Source: Verrucomicrobiota bacterium (GTDB lineage Bacteria > Verrucomicrobiota > Verrucomicrobiia > Verrucomicrobiales > Verrucomicrobiaceae). From it: 42,086 nucleotides of DNA. Within the stretch, counting starts at the first letter, position 1. Each line of letters starts with the position of its first letter. The notes beneath the pieces were generated by a model that worked only from the letters and a program-made list of their open reading frames with translations, made no database searches and was not told where the DNA came from. Made by a program: the position numbers and the translations under genes. The stretch lies in contig JAFLEI010000049.1 in the NCBI GenBank assembly GCA_017301975.1, forward strand, positions 1 to 42,086, read 5' to 3'. Shown here in pieces: positions 7,865-16,772 of this stretch.

Positions 7865-9664
7865 TCAAAACCTCCCGCCCTTAAACAGCCGCCCATCATC
7901 ACCACTATCATCAAGTTCAAGAATGATCTCTTCCGGTTTAGGACATAGACCGCTGGTGTCCTCCGCTGTCGGAAGATCCTCTTCCAGAGTGCTCATGATG
8001 TATTGAATGTGATACTGCTCACATGTCGTTCGAATCACATGCAGCAGAGCCAATTTCATCTTGCTTTGCTTCTGCTCCAGAACGCCATCATGGTAGACGA
8101 AGTGGAAAAATGGAACATCTGCATAGGCGGTCAGCACAGCGAGATCGAAAGCAATGCAGAGCACTTGCTTGAAAGTATTGCCTCGATGTTCTTCCGTGGG
8201 AGATTCAGTCGCAGAGTCTGTAAACTCAGCCATGAAATCCAGATTGCCTTTCTCATTGAGCTTTACATAAAACAATGCTGTTCGGTGAAGAACATCGCTG
8301 ATGATTCGGCTGAAGTTCAAAGAGATGGTTTGGTAGCGAGACACGGGGTTGCGGGCCGCTGCCACCATCGCCTCAATCCGCCCCTTAAGCTCTTCACGCA
8401 CAGCCTTTGCTTGCCGCAAATCATCATTTAATGCCATGACTTCAGCCAGTCGTTGCTCTTTTTCCTCCAGCAAAGCAAGACTTGCGCGACCAGTGTCCAA
8501 TTCGCGCTGAAGATCTTTGAACTTTTTCAAACTGTCAGTTCCACCCAGCACTTGGAGCAAAACCCGCCTGCGCTCACTCAATTCCTTACCAGCCTGATCT
8601 AATTGTTGAATTTCGCTTTGCAAGACCACGGCTCTTCCTTGGAGATGTTCACGCCGCTCAGCGAGAATTCGCCGATTGAACTCCACAAGATCAGAATAAT
8701 CTCGCGCCAATTGTTCGGGGAATGTCAAACTGGACTCCTCGAAGACTCGGCGCACGTCAGAGAGATCAAAATGAACTTCGTCCTGAAGCCCTCTTTCTAT
8801 TTGGGCTAAATCATGCTTTGCGTTATACAGAAGATTGTTTGTCTCCGCAATTTCAGCTTCGATCTGCTCTGCGAGTTCACTCGTGAGCAAGACTTCTTGG
8901 GTGTGAAAATCAAAGCTGTCAATTGCATCAGCTTTCCGATTCACTTCGTCACGTTTAACGGCGATGCTTGCCTTGAGCTTTTCAAAATCTGCTGGACGGA
9001 CCGTTACTCCTGATTGGAGTTCTTTTTGTTTATCGGTATACTCTTCAATCTTACTGTCTGCTATATATTTCTTGGTCAGCAGACTGCCTTCCAAGCCCAC
9101 AACGTCGGCTAAGTAAGGCTTCCATTCCATGTGTTGACCATGCCCAAACTTGGCCAACTGGAACACATCATTGTAGTCTTTCTGAGTGCGCAGGAAATAC
9201 GTTACTCCTTTGCGGTAGCTCCAAGATTTGATGGCAGTAAGTCCAAGGAAGCCATCCATCAGTATGCGTGCCTTTTTAAAAGGTGCACGAACATGGTCCC
9301 AACCATCATCTGCCATTTCAGTGAAGTCCTGATTGGGCTCTGTGTGCTTTTTAAACGAAATCTTGGTTGGCTCCTTTACAGACCTTTTCACTGTAATGAA
9401 CGAGTTCATTGGCGTCCGGACTTCAAGATAAAACACAAAGTCTTGAAACCGATCCAACTGCGTTTTGAGAAAATGCGAGCTATGAGCAGAGCAAAGAAGC
9501 CCAAAATCAATCACCTCAATAATCAGCGACTTGCCAAGGCAGTGAGAGAGCTTTTCTGGATCTTTTGGGAAGCGAACCCGGGCCAAAACCACATTCAACC
9601 CTTCATTAAATAAGACTGGTTTAAACAATGTGGGCTTGTTGCAATAGAGGCGGCTAAGTTTCAT
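7865..9664 (-). CDS. ABC-3C system SMC-like ATPase (DUF2326 type)
   Basis: The 599-residue protein starts MKLSRLYCNKPTLFKPVLFN, the usual opening of DUF2326-like ATPases. The P-loop is the degenerate form of this group (HCLGKSLI, Lys45). A long coiled coil runs from about 205 to 450, and the second ATPase half has TFKQVLCIAFDLAVLTA with the YHDG motif near 540. In ABC-three-component systems this ATPase is thought to sense invading nucleic acid and license the effector nuclease. Its ATG lies inside the end of the middle-component gene (11-bp overlap). GC content is clearly below that of the flanks, a sign of transfer. The C-terminal tail is acidic. Confidence 0.85.
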   Translation of the reverse strand: MKLSRLYCNKPTLFKPVLFNEGLNVVLARVRFPKDPEKLSHCLGKSLIIEVIDFGLLCSAHSSHFLKTQLDRFQDFVFYLEVRTPMNSFITVKRSVKEPTKISFKKHTEPNQDFTEMADDGWDHVRAPFKKARILMDGFLGLTAIKSWSYRKGVTYFLRTQKDYNDVFQLAKFGHGQHMEWKPYLADVVGLEGSLLTKKYIADSKIEEYTDKQKELQSGVTVRPADFEKLKASIAVKRDEVNRKADAIDSFDFHTQEVLLTSELAEQIEAEIAETNNLLYNAKHDLAQIERGLQDEVHFDLSDVRRVFEESSLTFPEQLARDYSDLVEFNRRILAERREHLQGRAVVLQSEIQQLDQAGKELSERRRVLLQVLGGTDSLKKFKDLQRELDTGRASLALLEEKEQRLAEVMALNDDLRQAKAVREELKGRIEAMVAAARNPVSRYQTISLNFSRIISDVLHRTALFYVKLNEKGNLDFMAEFTDSATESPTEEHRGNTFKQVLCIAFDLAVLTAYADVPFFHFVYHDGVLEQKQSKMKLALLHVIRTTCEQYHIQYIMSTLEEDLPTAEDTSGLCPKPEEIILELDDSGDDGRLFKGGRF

Positions 9665-9908
9665 GGGACACCTCCGGTTGTAAATATTCGAAGGAATCCG
9701 TCTGGCTATGGTATTCTACGCGCCCGACCAGAAAAAGGAAATGCACGGTGGGAAGAAACAAAACGTCGGCGTCCGGGCCCAGATCATCTAACGAATGGCG
9801 CAACTCTTCGAAACGGCACAATCTTTCTTCTTTAAGCCTCACAAGCAGACGGCTTGCGGCACGAAGAACGCAGGTGTTCAAATTGAGATGTTTCGCAGGT
9901 CGGATCAT
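9654..9908 (-). CDS. ABC-3C system middle component (MC6-like)
   Basis: An 84-residue protein starting MIRPAKHLNLNTCVLRAASR. The opening, the size and the position between the effector and the SMC-like ATPase match the small middle components of ABC-3C systems, most like type 6; I assign the type from memory of the N-terminal pattern. It probably bridges ATPase and nuclease, like the small winged-helix subunits of SMC complexes. The ATG at 9908 overlaps the effector TGA (ATGA), so this start is preferred over an in-frame GTG at 9932. Confidence 0.75.
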   Translation of the reverse strand: MIRPAKHLNLNTCVLRAASRLLVRLKEERLCRFEELRHSLDDLGPDADVLFLPTVHFLFLVGRVEYHSQTDSFEYLQPEVSHET

Positions 9909-10849
9909 GATCCTTTTTCTCCGATATCGCAATTCACGTACATGTAGTGGATAAAGACCTTGGCCAAAAGACGGTGTGAGGCAGACTGCAACTGTGCGCT
10001 CCGTTCGTGCATCAACTGATAAACGTGTTCCAGAGCTTCATCAAACGTCACAAACTGCCCCCTATGCGTGATGATCTGCCCTTTCAATTCATTGGCTGTT
10101 GCGTGATACTGATCTGCAAGCTCCCAGTTGCGCGGATTCTCCAGAAAACGTCGGATTTCTGGAAACTTGGGTTCTGAATCCACCAAGATGTGCTCTTTGT
10201 AATAGGTCTCACTCAATCCATTGATTTGGTTCTTTCGGTCAAGACCGGGATAGTCTCTAAAGTCATGTTGGCTGTCGAAGGCCGTAACAATGGATTTACG
10301 GTGAGCATAGAAGGCGAGGATGACATCGCGAATGTCATCCGGCAGGAACTGGATTTGCGAGCGCAATTTGTCGAGGCCGACAAGTTTGACGATCTCAGGG
10401 TAACGGAGAAGATCTCTCTCAATGTCTTCGATTCCACGAAGCCAGACATTGGTGACGCCCGTTTCAGCTTTGATGCGCTCAGGGATGACATCTTCTTGGC
10501 CTCCCGTCTTTTTGCGGTTGGTAAAAAGGATGTAGTGAGTCAACCTGTCTTCATCGAACATACGCTTGATCTTTGGGATCTCCTTGCCGATCAAAGTGGT
10601 TTCAAATTCATAATCTGAGCACGAAGCGATAGGGTTCGACGTATGCTTGGCCTGAATAATAATGATTCCAAAGGCCGGAGCAGTGGTGCTGGGAAAAGCT
10701 GTCGCTGTCCCCTCAAATTTGGCATCCTTGCCACCGTCGCGCCCTGGAGCAAATGATGTGACACCCGCTCCTAAAAGCTCCCGACAGATCAAGGTCACGA
10801 GTTGCTCAAACTCGGTGTCATGAAGGCTGTGGAGAGGAAATCGGGGCAT
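9905..10849 (-). CDS. ABC-3C system nuclease effector (PD-(D/E)XK)
   Basis: A 314-residue first gene of the operon. The N-terminal third is an Mrr-like nuclease: FEQLVTLICRELLG, then GRDGGKDAKFEG (candidate metal ligands Asp38/Asp42) and IIIIQAKHT (Gln66-Ala-Lys68). After a middle section it ends in an alpha-helical region (about 225-310) of the kind used in ABC-3C effectors to dock on the ATPase and middle component. Expected role: DNA cleavage on activation. AT-rich DNA with a TATAAT box lies directly upstream, and the stop overlaps the next ATG, so the three genes form one transcriptional and translational unit. Confidence 0.82.
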   Translation of the reverse strand: MPRFPLHSLHDTEFEQLVTLICRELLGAGVTSFAPGRDGGKDAKFEGTATAFPSTTAPAFGIIIIQAKHTSNPIASCSDYEFETTLIGKEIPKIKRMFDEDRLTHYILFTNRKKTGGQEDVIPERIKAETGVTNVWLRGIEDIERDLLRYPEIVKLVGLDKLRSQIQFLPDDIRDVILAFYAHRKSIVTAFDSQHDFRDYPGLDRKNQINGLSETYYKEHILVDSEPKFPEIRRFLENPRNWELADQYHATANELKGQIITHRGQFVTFDEALEHVYQLMHERSAQLQSASHRLLAKVFIHYMYVNCDIGEKGS

Positions 10850-10900
10850 TAGGTATTACAACCTATTATAATAGCATCTGAATCCTTAACCTTTCCAGAT
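10850..10900 (-). promoter_or_regulatory. Putative promoter of the ABC-3C operon
   Basis: On the minus strand a TATAAT hexamer (10870-10865) lies inside the palindrome TATTATAATA, about 16 bases before the effector ATG, so the leader would be very short. No clear -35 box is seen. The palindrome overlapping the -10 site could be an operator. Inferred from sequence only. Confidence 0.4.
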
Positions 10901-11014
10901 AAAACGAGCCGGAGGTTGCAAATTAAGCCAACTTGCAGCGGACATTGTGAGGCGATGCTCATTAACCGAGGGCGCTGAGCTCATCGCAGTTGAATCCGAG
11001 GCGGTCGAGCGAGA

Positions 11015-11249
11015 CTAGCGGGACGTCTCAGAGTTTGGACTCTGCGGCAACAGTGGCCTGCCAAACATGAGGCGAAAGCGATTGCCGGGATGGAGTTGTT
11101 CGATGAGTTTCCTGGATTCCACGCGCTCGTTCACGATTGATTCGTGTGCAAATGCGCCACTGCTCCACAGAGAGGGTGTCTCCGGTGATGGCGGTGGGAC
11201 AGCCGGTGCGGAAGTCAAATTCATATTGGTCGTGCGGCTGGTCATTCAA
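11015..11249 (-). pseudogene. Frameshifted small protein
   Basis: Two overlapping minus-strand frames each look coding over half their length. The first reads YEFDFRTGCPTAITGDTLS and VEQWRICTRINRER; the second continues with VESRKLIEQLHPGNRFRLMF to the stop at 11015. Joined by a single frameshift near 11125-11140 they give a plausible protein of about 75 residues. The first frame has only a TTG start (11249) without a ribosome site. No family is recognised. It could be a decayed gene or a sequencing error. Confidence 0.4.
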
Positions 11250-11450
11250 GGTCGGGTTCGGGATCGGATGAGTCTCGTTTTACCATGTACGCCTGACGAC
11301 TGTCAATCATGCGCGCATTTTTTCGGGAGCATGCGGCGTGCCACACGTGGAGGGCTGGGGCAGAAGGACTGGTTTTGCAGCCGGTTGCAATGGGTGCCGA
11401 CATGTGTGCACCGTGATGCACAGGGGCATCCAATCTATCGGTCTGCAAAT

Positions 11451-11484
11451 TTCTCTCAGGTGTGAGATTCTCTCAGGTGTGAGA
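11451..11484. repeat. Tandem 17-bp palindromic repeat
   Basis: Two identical adjacent copies of TTCTCTCAGGTGTGAGA. Each contains the hairpin or operator-like core TCTCA-GGTG-TGAGA. A further palindrome, GTAAAC-TTT-GTTTAC, lies at 11575-11589. Both precede the kinase-like pseudogene and could be its former regulatory sites. Confidence 0.45.
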
Positions 11485-11631
11485 GGTGAGGCGAGGTGGG
11501 AGATGCCAGATTGCGATTCGGCGTCAAACGAGCGTCAAATGTGTGTTATATGGTGAAAAAGTGTGTGATTGTGTGTAAACTTTGTTTACCGAGGATCCGA
11601 GACCGTAACTCAAGTTCCACTTTGCACGCCC

Positions 11632-12370
11632 ATGCCCAGCGAGGAGATCATCACCCCATCAGGAATCAAAGTGGCCGCTCGCGGGCGGATGCTGCAGATG
11701 CGGTTGCGGAGTTCGCGCGTCGCTGCCGAGACCTTGACGCAGGAACAGGCACACGAGCAGATGCGGCGGAATGGTTCGGTTTCCAGTCCCAATCCCTACT
11801 ATCGTGGGCCCGAGAAACGGGGTGGCTCCTTGACCCGGCTGAGTTCGAACGGCTGACCTCGCATCTGGAACGGTACGAGGGTGGCACGGAACATCTGGTG
11901 ATGTTTCGCCGCGAGGAGGGACGAGTGATCAAGATGACGAAGAATGCGCCGTGCTTCGGGCTGCGGGCGATCTGCAGGACTACCTGCGCAACATCCAGTG
12001 GGCGAACCTGCTGTTTGATGATGACATCCAGCTGGCGGGTGTTCTTGAGCTGGAGGGGCTGGCGGTGATGGTGATCACTCAGCCGTTCATTGTGGGGCGG
12101 AATCCCACGGATGCTGAGGTGGCAGAATGGTTCACGGCTCAGGGCTTCGTGAAAAGCGGACACCTGAAGTGGCGGCACCCGCTGTCTAAATGCGAGATCG
12201 CAGATGCGCATTCGGGGAATTTTATCGTGGATGAGGAGCTGGTGATGATGCCTATCGACCTGCAAATCCTGCACCCTGGCATCGATGTGCTGGGGGATGA
12301 GCCAGCGGCTGGTGGCGATGGGTGCTCTGTGAGTCTGCCCGCGCCACCAGGTGCGGACGGCAGGCTCTGA
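11632..12370 (+). pseudogene. Frameshifted kinase-fold protein, polyvalent-protein type
   Basis: Coding signal moves between frames. One frame carries LLSWARETGWLLDPAEFERL and GTEHLVMFRREEGRVIKMTK (the lysine strand of a kinase fold) up to about 11945. Another takes over with LRAAGDLQDYLRNIQW, VMVITQPFIVG and the catalytic loop DAHSGNFIV followed by MPIDLQI (metal-binding Asp). This order matches the Ser/Thr/Tyr kinase domain described in phage and plasmid polyvalent proteins. The first 25 or so codons from ATG 11632 appear to use the third frame. At least one frameshift, near 11945, is needed and probably two. A homologue lies at 23.7-24.4 kb on the other strand. Confidence 0.65.
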
Positions 12371-12809
12371 GCCTGTGGGACGTACGTTTTAAAGTGAAGT
12401 GGGAACTCCCCAAAATGGGCGGCGGTGGTTCTCTGGGTCAAATGTCGTTACCGAGGGGAGCGGTCAAAACTGTGGGCGCACTGGTCGTCCGATTTGATCC
12501 CAAACTTGACAAGGAGACATCGTGTTGCGTCGTTACATATGAGTGCAACTGGTTGCAAAGGGCAACTAAGATGAATGTCGCAATTGATGTCGTGACACCC
12601 TCGGTAGAACGTTCTCGCGACACGATGTCGTGTGTACAGGGCCGTTCCACAACCCTGAAAATGAAAAATAAATCGTGACGGTGACGACCTGTGCCGTTAC
12701 TGTTTACGTATTGAGAGGGTGAAAGAAGCCCTTGCCTGCGAGGGCAAATGTGCTTCTATCGCGCGCTCAACTGCCTCTCTCTGTTCGTTTCTGCTTCCTC
12801 GCTTTTGGT
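12371..12809. other. Intergenic region without recognised gene
   Basis: No supported gene lies here. Short inverted motifs are present (for example ACGATGTCGT near 12622 and a GTTGC/GCAAC pair near 12553), but no repeat array or RNA gene is recognised. Confidence 0.5.
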
Positions 12810-13010
12810 ATGCCTGCTGTTCTTGATCATCCCTCTTCCACCGCTTCTGTCTCGGACGTGCGGTCTGCTGAGTCCTGGTTGACGGGGTCTGCCATGTGCG
12901 ATGAGAGAGAGCCTCGCCGGGATTCCGAACCGGCAATCTTCCCAAGCCTGCTCTTCACCGAAGAACAAGTGCGTGCGGTGGACTGGGATGCGGTGTTTGC
13001 CGAGTGGTAA
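12810..13010 (+). CDS. Small protein or detached N-terminus of the next gene
   Basis: A 66-residue frame from ATG 12810 to TAA 13008. The C-terminal half (FPSLLFTEEQVRAVDWDAVF) looks coding. It lies in the same reading frame as the large metallopeptidase gene downstream. That gene's coding signal continues upstream of any usual start codon, so this frame may be its broken-off N-terminus rather than an independent gene. No family is recognised. Confidence 0.35.
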   Translation: MPAVLDHPSSTASVSDVRSAESWLTGSAMCDEREPRRDSEPAIFPSLLFTEEQVRAVDWDAVFAEW

Positions 13011-13169
13011 GCCCAGCACTGCTGTTTTAGCCTAGCCCCGAGCAGCGCCTGTGCAGCACGATCCCTCAGCGCCGTCCTGCTAGCGCATGAGGCACCCGAC
13101 TTTATCACGATCCAGGATGCTTGGTTCAAAGAGAAGCCGGGGCAAGATGCGAACTGTCACAAATTTGTT

Positions 13170-15374
13170 GTGCTGGGGCGCTTTGACCAGCTCATCATCA
13201 CTCAGTCAGACAACGCCCACAGCCTCTTTCCCCAGCAGGCGCGCAGCATCACCAATGCGCGCGCGGCCACGAGCAGTTCCCACATCGGGCGGGTGATCGG
13301 GGCGGAGGACTTTGACCCTTGTGTCTGGGCGCAGACCCACCCAATGGTGGGGCTATGCTCGGTGCGCTTTTCCCGGCGTGTGCTGGCGGCGGCAGGCAGC
13401 TTTGAATTCTTGGATGAGTTTTTGCACAGGCGTCTGCAGGGCACGGAGGTCAGGCACTGCATCGTCTCTGCCACGGGCTGGGAGGATGCGCTGGTGCTTT
13501 TCTTTGCGCGCGACTTTAACAGCATCTCCCGGGCGGCAGGCGTGCTGCGCTCCATGAAGATCGCGGATCTGCCCGCCCTCAAAGACAAAGTCAAAACGGA
13601 CGATGGCTTCACGCACCCCTGCCTGACGACGAGTACGCTGCCGGCTTTTTGCTGTCAGTGGAGCGGGGAGTGGACGGAGGCTGACACGGGCAAACTGCTG
13701 GCGCGTGTGGCTGCGGATGAGCCGCTGCATTGGGCGGTGCGGATAGAGCTGCACCCGGGACATTGGGACGGCTTTGCGCGGGAGCTGGAAAAGAAAAGCG
13801 CCGAACTGGGGGTGTCGGTGGTGTGCCGGCCAACCTTTGGGCAGACGGATCTGCGGGTCTCTGCCGATGGGGCTGCGGCCACGCATGCGGGACTGCTGCG
13901 TTTTCTGCTGCATGTGATCTTTCCGCTGGGAGCAGATCCGGAGACGGTGATGCGCTCTGCGGAAACGCATCTGCACCCGGTTCTGGAGGCCTACGGGGAG
14001 GACGCCGGAGCGACTTTTCACGTGGATCAAAAGATCAGTCTGCATGTCCCGCATGAGGCGGCCTTTCCAGAGGAGATCAGGGAAAAGCTGCGCGGGGTGG
14101 CCATACCGCCGCATATGCTGCGCGTGCTGGAGGAGACACTGGGGCGCGTGCAGGGCATGAGCCAGGACCCGCTGCATGGGGAGGAATTTGAAACGCTGCA
14201 GCGACTGCGCACGGCTTTCATCAAGACCATCCGCCGGATGCCTCCCAGCATTTCTGAAAAAGCCTCCCGCCAGCTGCAACTGGACATGAGCGAATGGCAA
14301 ATGCTGCTGGACCGCTGCCTGGCGGATCGTTTTCGCGGTCCCTATCCCGTGGGTGACAGCATGATGATGCGGCTGGGCAGCTACCAGGGGGCACACCACC
14401 GCTTTCTGGTGGTGGCAGATCAGATATCCCAGATGGCGTATGAACTGGCGCGGCACTGCATCAAAGACCGCAATGCGGAGTGCGTGCTGCCAGACGTGGC
14501 CATCGCCACCTTCATTGGCAATTCTTCTTCTCCCTACGCCACCTCTCATACCATCAACGACTTGGGGTGCGGCTTTACCGATGTACCTGCCACCCTGATT
14601 TGCAGACTGAGCGATGGCCACATGCTGGCGCATGAGACGGGGCATCACATCGTGCGTGCCTTTTTTGCAGCGCTGCCGGAACTGGGCTTTGATGTTTATT
14701 ACTGGGATCCGGTCGATGGGCTCAGCACGCCTGCGCGTCAGCACCTGATCAGAGAGGGGCTGACGCTGGAGGATGTTGATCTGCTCAGCGACTGCTGGAA
14801 GTCCTCCGAAACACTGCGTGAAATGAGGGAACTGCTGGCCGAATATTTTTCCTTCAGCCTGTGTTTTCCTGGGAATCAGGAGGCCTATAAGCGGGTTTCG
14901 CGGCAGTGCCTTGCTTCTTTCTATGAAGGGGGGAGTGAGCTTTACCTGCGATCTTTACAAACGGAGGTCGGCTTTCGTGCTCTGGCCATCCAATCGCTCA
15001 CTGCGATCATCCAAGGCCAGCCGAACACATACAGCGGGGATTCGAACGGCTTCATCGCAAGGATCAACCGTGACTTCAGACCTGCCACGGACCTTGGTCC
15101 TGTGATCAGGCGCAGTCAGTTCATTGGCAGGGCCATTGGGGCCTTGGAGATTCTTTTGCGCACGAAAGACTTTTCCGCGCTGCTGCGTGGCATCGCAGAC
15201 TGCGCTGCGCATGACACTTTTCCTGGCGAAGCCGAAGATGCCAGCCTGTTGAAGGAACTGCGGGCTTTTCTGGTCCGCCTGCCTGCCGTGTCTCTGGAGG
15301 ACAACATCTCCTTTCTGGATTCTTTGTGGTTCAAACTGCTACGCCGGCGAGAGAAGAAACATCTGATGCCATAA
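13170..15374 (+). CDS. Large HExxH metallopeptidase-like protein
   Basis: A 734-residue frame from GTG 13170. The N-terminal third has alternating strands and helices with two similar motifs (VLGRFDQLIITQ and ATGWEDALVLFF) that recall tandem ferredoxin-like sensor domains. The middle is helical. A zinc-protease motif follows at 488-492 (LAHETGHHI), and LLAEYFSFSL at about 553-562 offers a third Glu ligand as in gluzincins. Coding signal clearly extends upstream (HEAPDFITIQDAWFKEKPG precedes the GTG), yet no ATG, GTG or TTG lies between the in-frame TAA at 13008 and 13170. The gene is therefore 5'-damaged or uses a rare start such as CTG 13077. Substrate unknown; the setting suggests a conflict or mobile-element role. 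Confidence 0.7.
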   Translation: MLGRFDQLIITQSDNAHSLFPQQARSITNARAATSSSHIGRVIGAEDFDPCVWAQTHPMVGLCSVRFSRRVLAAAGSFEFLDEFLHRRLQGTEVRHCIVSATGWEDALVLFFARDFNSISRAAGVLRSMKIADLPALKDKVKTDDGFTHPCLTTSTLPAFCCQWSGEWTEADTGKLLARVAADEPLHWAVRIELHPGHWDGFARELEKKSAELGVSVVCRPTFGQTDLRVSADGAAATHAGLLRFLLHVIFPLGADPETVMRSAETHLHPVLEAYGEDAGATFHVDQKISLHVPHEAAFPEEIREKLRGVAIPPHMLRVLEETLGRVQGMSQDPLHGEEFETLQRLRTAFIKTIRRMPPSISEKASRQLQLDMSEWQMLLDRCLADRFRGPYPVGDSMMMRLGSYQGAHHRFLVVADQISQMAYELARHCIKDRNAECVLPDVAIATFIGNSSSPYATSHTINDLGCGFTDVPATLICRLSDGHMLAHETGHHIVRAFFAALPELGFDVYYWDPVDGLSTPARQHLIREGLTLEDVDLLSDCWKSSETLREMRELLAEYFSFSLCFPGNQEAYKRVSRQCLASFYEGGSELYLRSLQTEVGFRALAIQSLTAIIQGQPNTYSGDSNGFIARINRDFRPATDLGPVIRRSQFIGRAIGALEILLRTKDFSALLRGIADCAAHDTFPGEAEDASLLKELRAFLVRLPAVSLEDNISFLDSLWFKLLRRREKKHLMP

Positions 15375-15407
15375 ACAGGCGTGCTTTTGCAGATCGCGCA
15401 ATCCCCC

Positions 15408-15689
15408 TCACAACATCCGCCACTCCACCTTCGCCGCTTCTGTCGCGGTCATGCCTTGTTTTTTGAGGACGCGGGCGAGGAGGCGGGCGTCCAAGTCGTC
15501 TTGCTGGGTGGGGGTGAGGGCGGCCCATTGCTTGGTGACGCCGTGGCGGCTGCGGCAGAGGCAGTCGTAGCGGGCGAGGGCTTCCACCAGCGCGGTGGCG
15601 CTTTTATATCCTAATTCATTGGCTCTGAGTTCCAGAGCATCGGCAAGGGAATGACTGAGGCGGAAGGTTTTGGTTCGGGAGGCGGCCAT
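15408..15689 (-). CDS. Ribbon-helix-helix-like small protein
   Basis: A 93-residue protein. The N-terminus (TKTFRLSHSLADALELRANE, then SATALVEALARYD) has the strand-helix-helix pattern of RHH DNA-binding domains, as in CopG or relaxosome proteins. The C-terminal half is helical and basic and may mediate oligomer contacts. It converges on the metallopeptidase gene with about 30 bp between. A role in plasmid or prophage gene control is likely from family logic; the target is unknown. Confidence 0.65.
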   Translation of the reverse strand: MAASRTKTFRLSHSLADALELRANELGYKSATALVEALARYDCLCRSRHGVTKQWAALTPTQQDDLDARLLARVLKKQGMTATEAAKVEWRML

Positions 15690-16427
15690 AGGAGTTATTC
15701 ACATCGGTTGTAATACAGGCACGGTGTTGCGTCATCCGGTTTTAATCGCTATTTTGTTCACATGAACAGCTTTTTGATGCATTCAGGGGACTCCGCGGCC
15801 TGCGCCACGCGTGGGGCTGCGGGCCCGGCCTGTCACAGTGGCGTCATTAGGCGTTTGGTTCAATCGTCTTTGCATGTCCTTCCCTCCCACGGCCAGTATT
15901 CTTCCATGAGGCACATTCGAATGAATGCACTCGTAAATAGTCATTCATATGACGAAGGTCATGCGCCTATGGGCCGATTGATTTTATGGAAGACACTAGG
16001 AAGTCGGGTGTTTTACGGCGATTATCCATGTTATTTTCTTAATTTTTTGCTTCGTCTTTCGAAGGTTTTTGGATGTACTGACGTCAGTATTTTACTTTGC
16101 CCGGTGCTTCCATGAAGACTTTGATCCCTTCTTCTTCTTTTTCTTTTCACGCGCTCCCGGCCCGCCGGAAACGGCGGGTACGAGAACCGCTGCCAGACGG
16201 GGAGGGGCAGAGCGGCGATACCGGTCGGCGCGCAGGGTCTCGCTGCGGGCGGCCCCAAACCGGGCGGGCGCAGGCGGGAGGGGGCCGCTGCCAGCTCCGA
16301 GGTGTCAGAGTGCGCGGGGAAGGCTTTGGGGCGTTAGTGCGCCGTCGGGTGCGCTGGGCGGCTGGTCGGCTGGATGGCACGGCGGGGCGCTCCCTCTCCG
16401 GCGGGCGGGCGCGGCGGCTGCGGGGGG
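15690..16427. other. Long gap without supported gene
   Basis: About 740 bases. The left half (to about 16080) is lower in GC and has no protein-like frame. The right half (16150-16430) is very GC-rich and its frames give Arg/Pro/Gly-rich nonsense on both strands. No RNA gene or array is recognised. Confidence 0.5.
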
Positions 16428-16628
16428 TCACTTTTTGGTTTTTGCCGCGCTGCGGGCCTTCGTGGGGCTTTGCGTAGCCTCGGCGAGGGCGGCTTCATAC
16501 AGGGCGCGGATGTACTCGGCCTTGCTGGTGTAGCCTTTCTCCACGGCAAGCCGGGCGAGAGCCTCGTCCTTCTCGGCACTGATGTAGGCTCCGGCCAGCT
16601 TGGTTCCGCTTTGTCTTTGGTTCGGCAT
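16428..16628 (-). CDS. Ribbon-helix-helix protein, divergent from 16773
   Basis: A 66-residue protein. KLAGAYISAEKDEALARLAV and then EKGYTSKAEYIRALYEAAL form an RHH domain at about 9-50, with a basic Ala/Lys tail. It shares the KLAGAYI opening with the divergently transcribed neighbour at 16773, so the two are paralogues. The 144-bp space between them carries palindromic sites that one or both probably bind, which suggests an autoregulated pair or a genetic switch. Confidence 0.7.
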   Translation of the reverse strand: MPNQRQSGTKLAGAYISAEKDEALARLAVEKGYTSKAEYIRALYEAALAEATQSPTKARSAAKTKK

Positions 16629-16658
16629 ATTTATGAAAAACAGGGAAAAACGAGTCGA

Positions 16659-16756
16659 GGGTGATTAACACCGAAAGTCACCCACGCAGGGTTTAATTCA
16701 ACAGATTTTAATTTGACGGGTGATTATCACCCGTGCAGAATGGGTGATTATCACCC
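16659..16756. promoter_or_regulatory. Palindromic operator cluster between divergent RHH genes
   Basis: Three related sites: GGGTGATTAACACC (16659-16672, degenerate), CGGGTGATTATCACCCG (16717-16733, perfect with an odd centre) and GGGTGATTATCACCC (16742-16756). The two perfect sites are 24 bp apart centre to centre, which puts them on nearly the same helix face. The last ends 16 bp before the ATG at 16773, so a bound protein would block that promoter or ribosome site. An isolated GTCACCC half-site lies near 16678. Confidence 0.75.
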
Positions 16757-16772
16757 GCAGCAAGGAACAGCA

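Noticed and set aside
13353..14744. Minus-strand frame of 463 codons
   Set aside because: Antisense to the HExxH protein; Arg/His/Gln-rich with no motif.
15762..16115. Plus-strand frame of 117 codons
   Set aside because: No coding periodicity, no motif and no ribosome site.
16097..16533. Overlapping GC-rich frames on both strands
   Set aside because: Arg/Gly/Pro-rich translations in all frames; they overlap the RHH gene end and show no family features.
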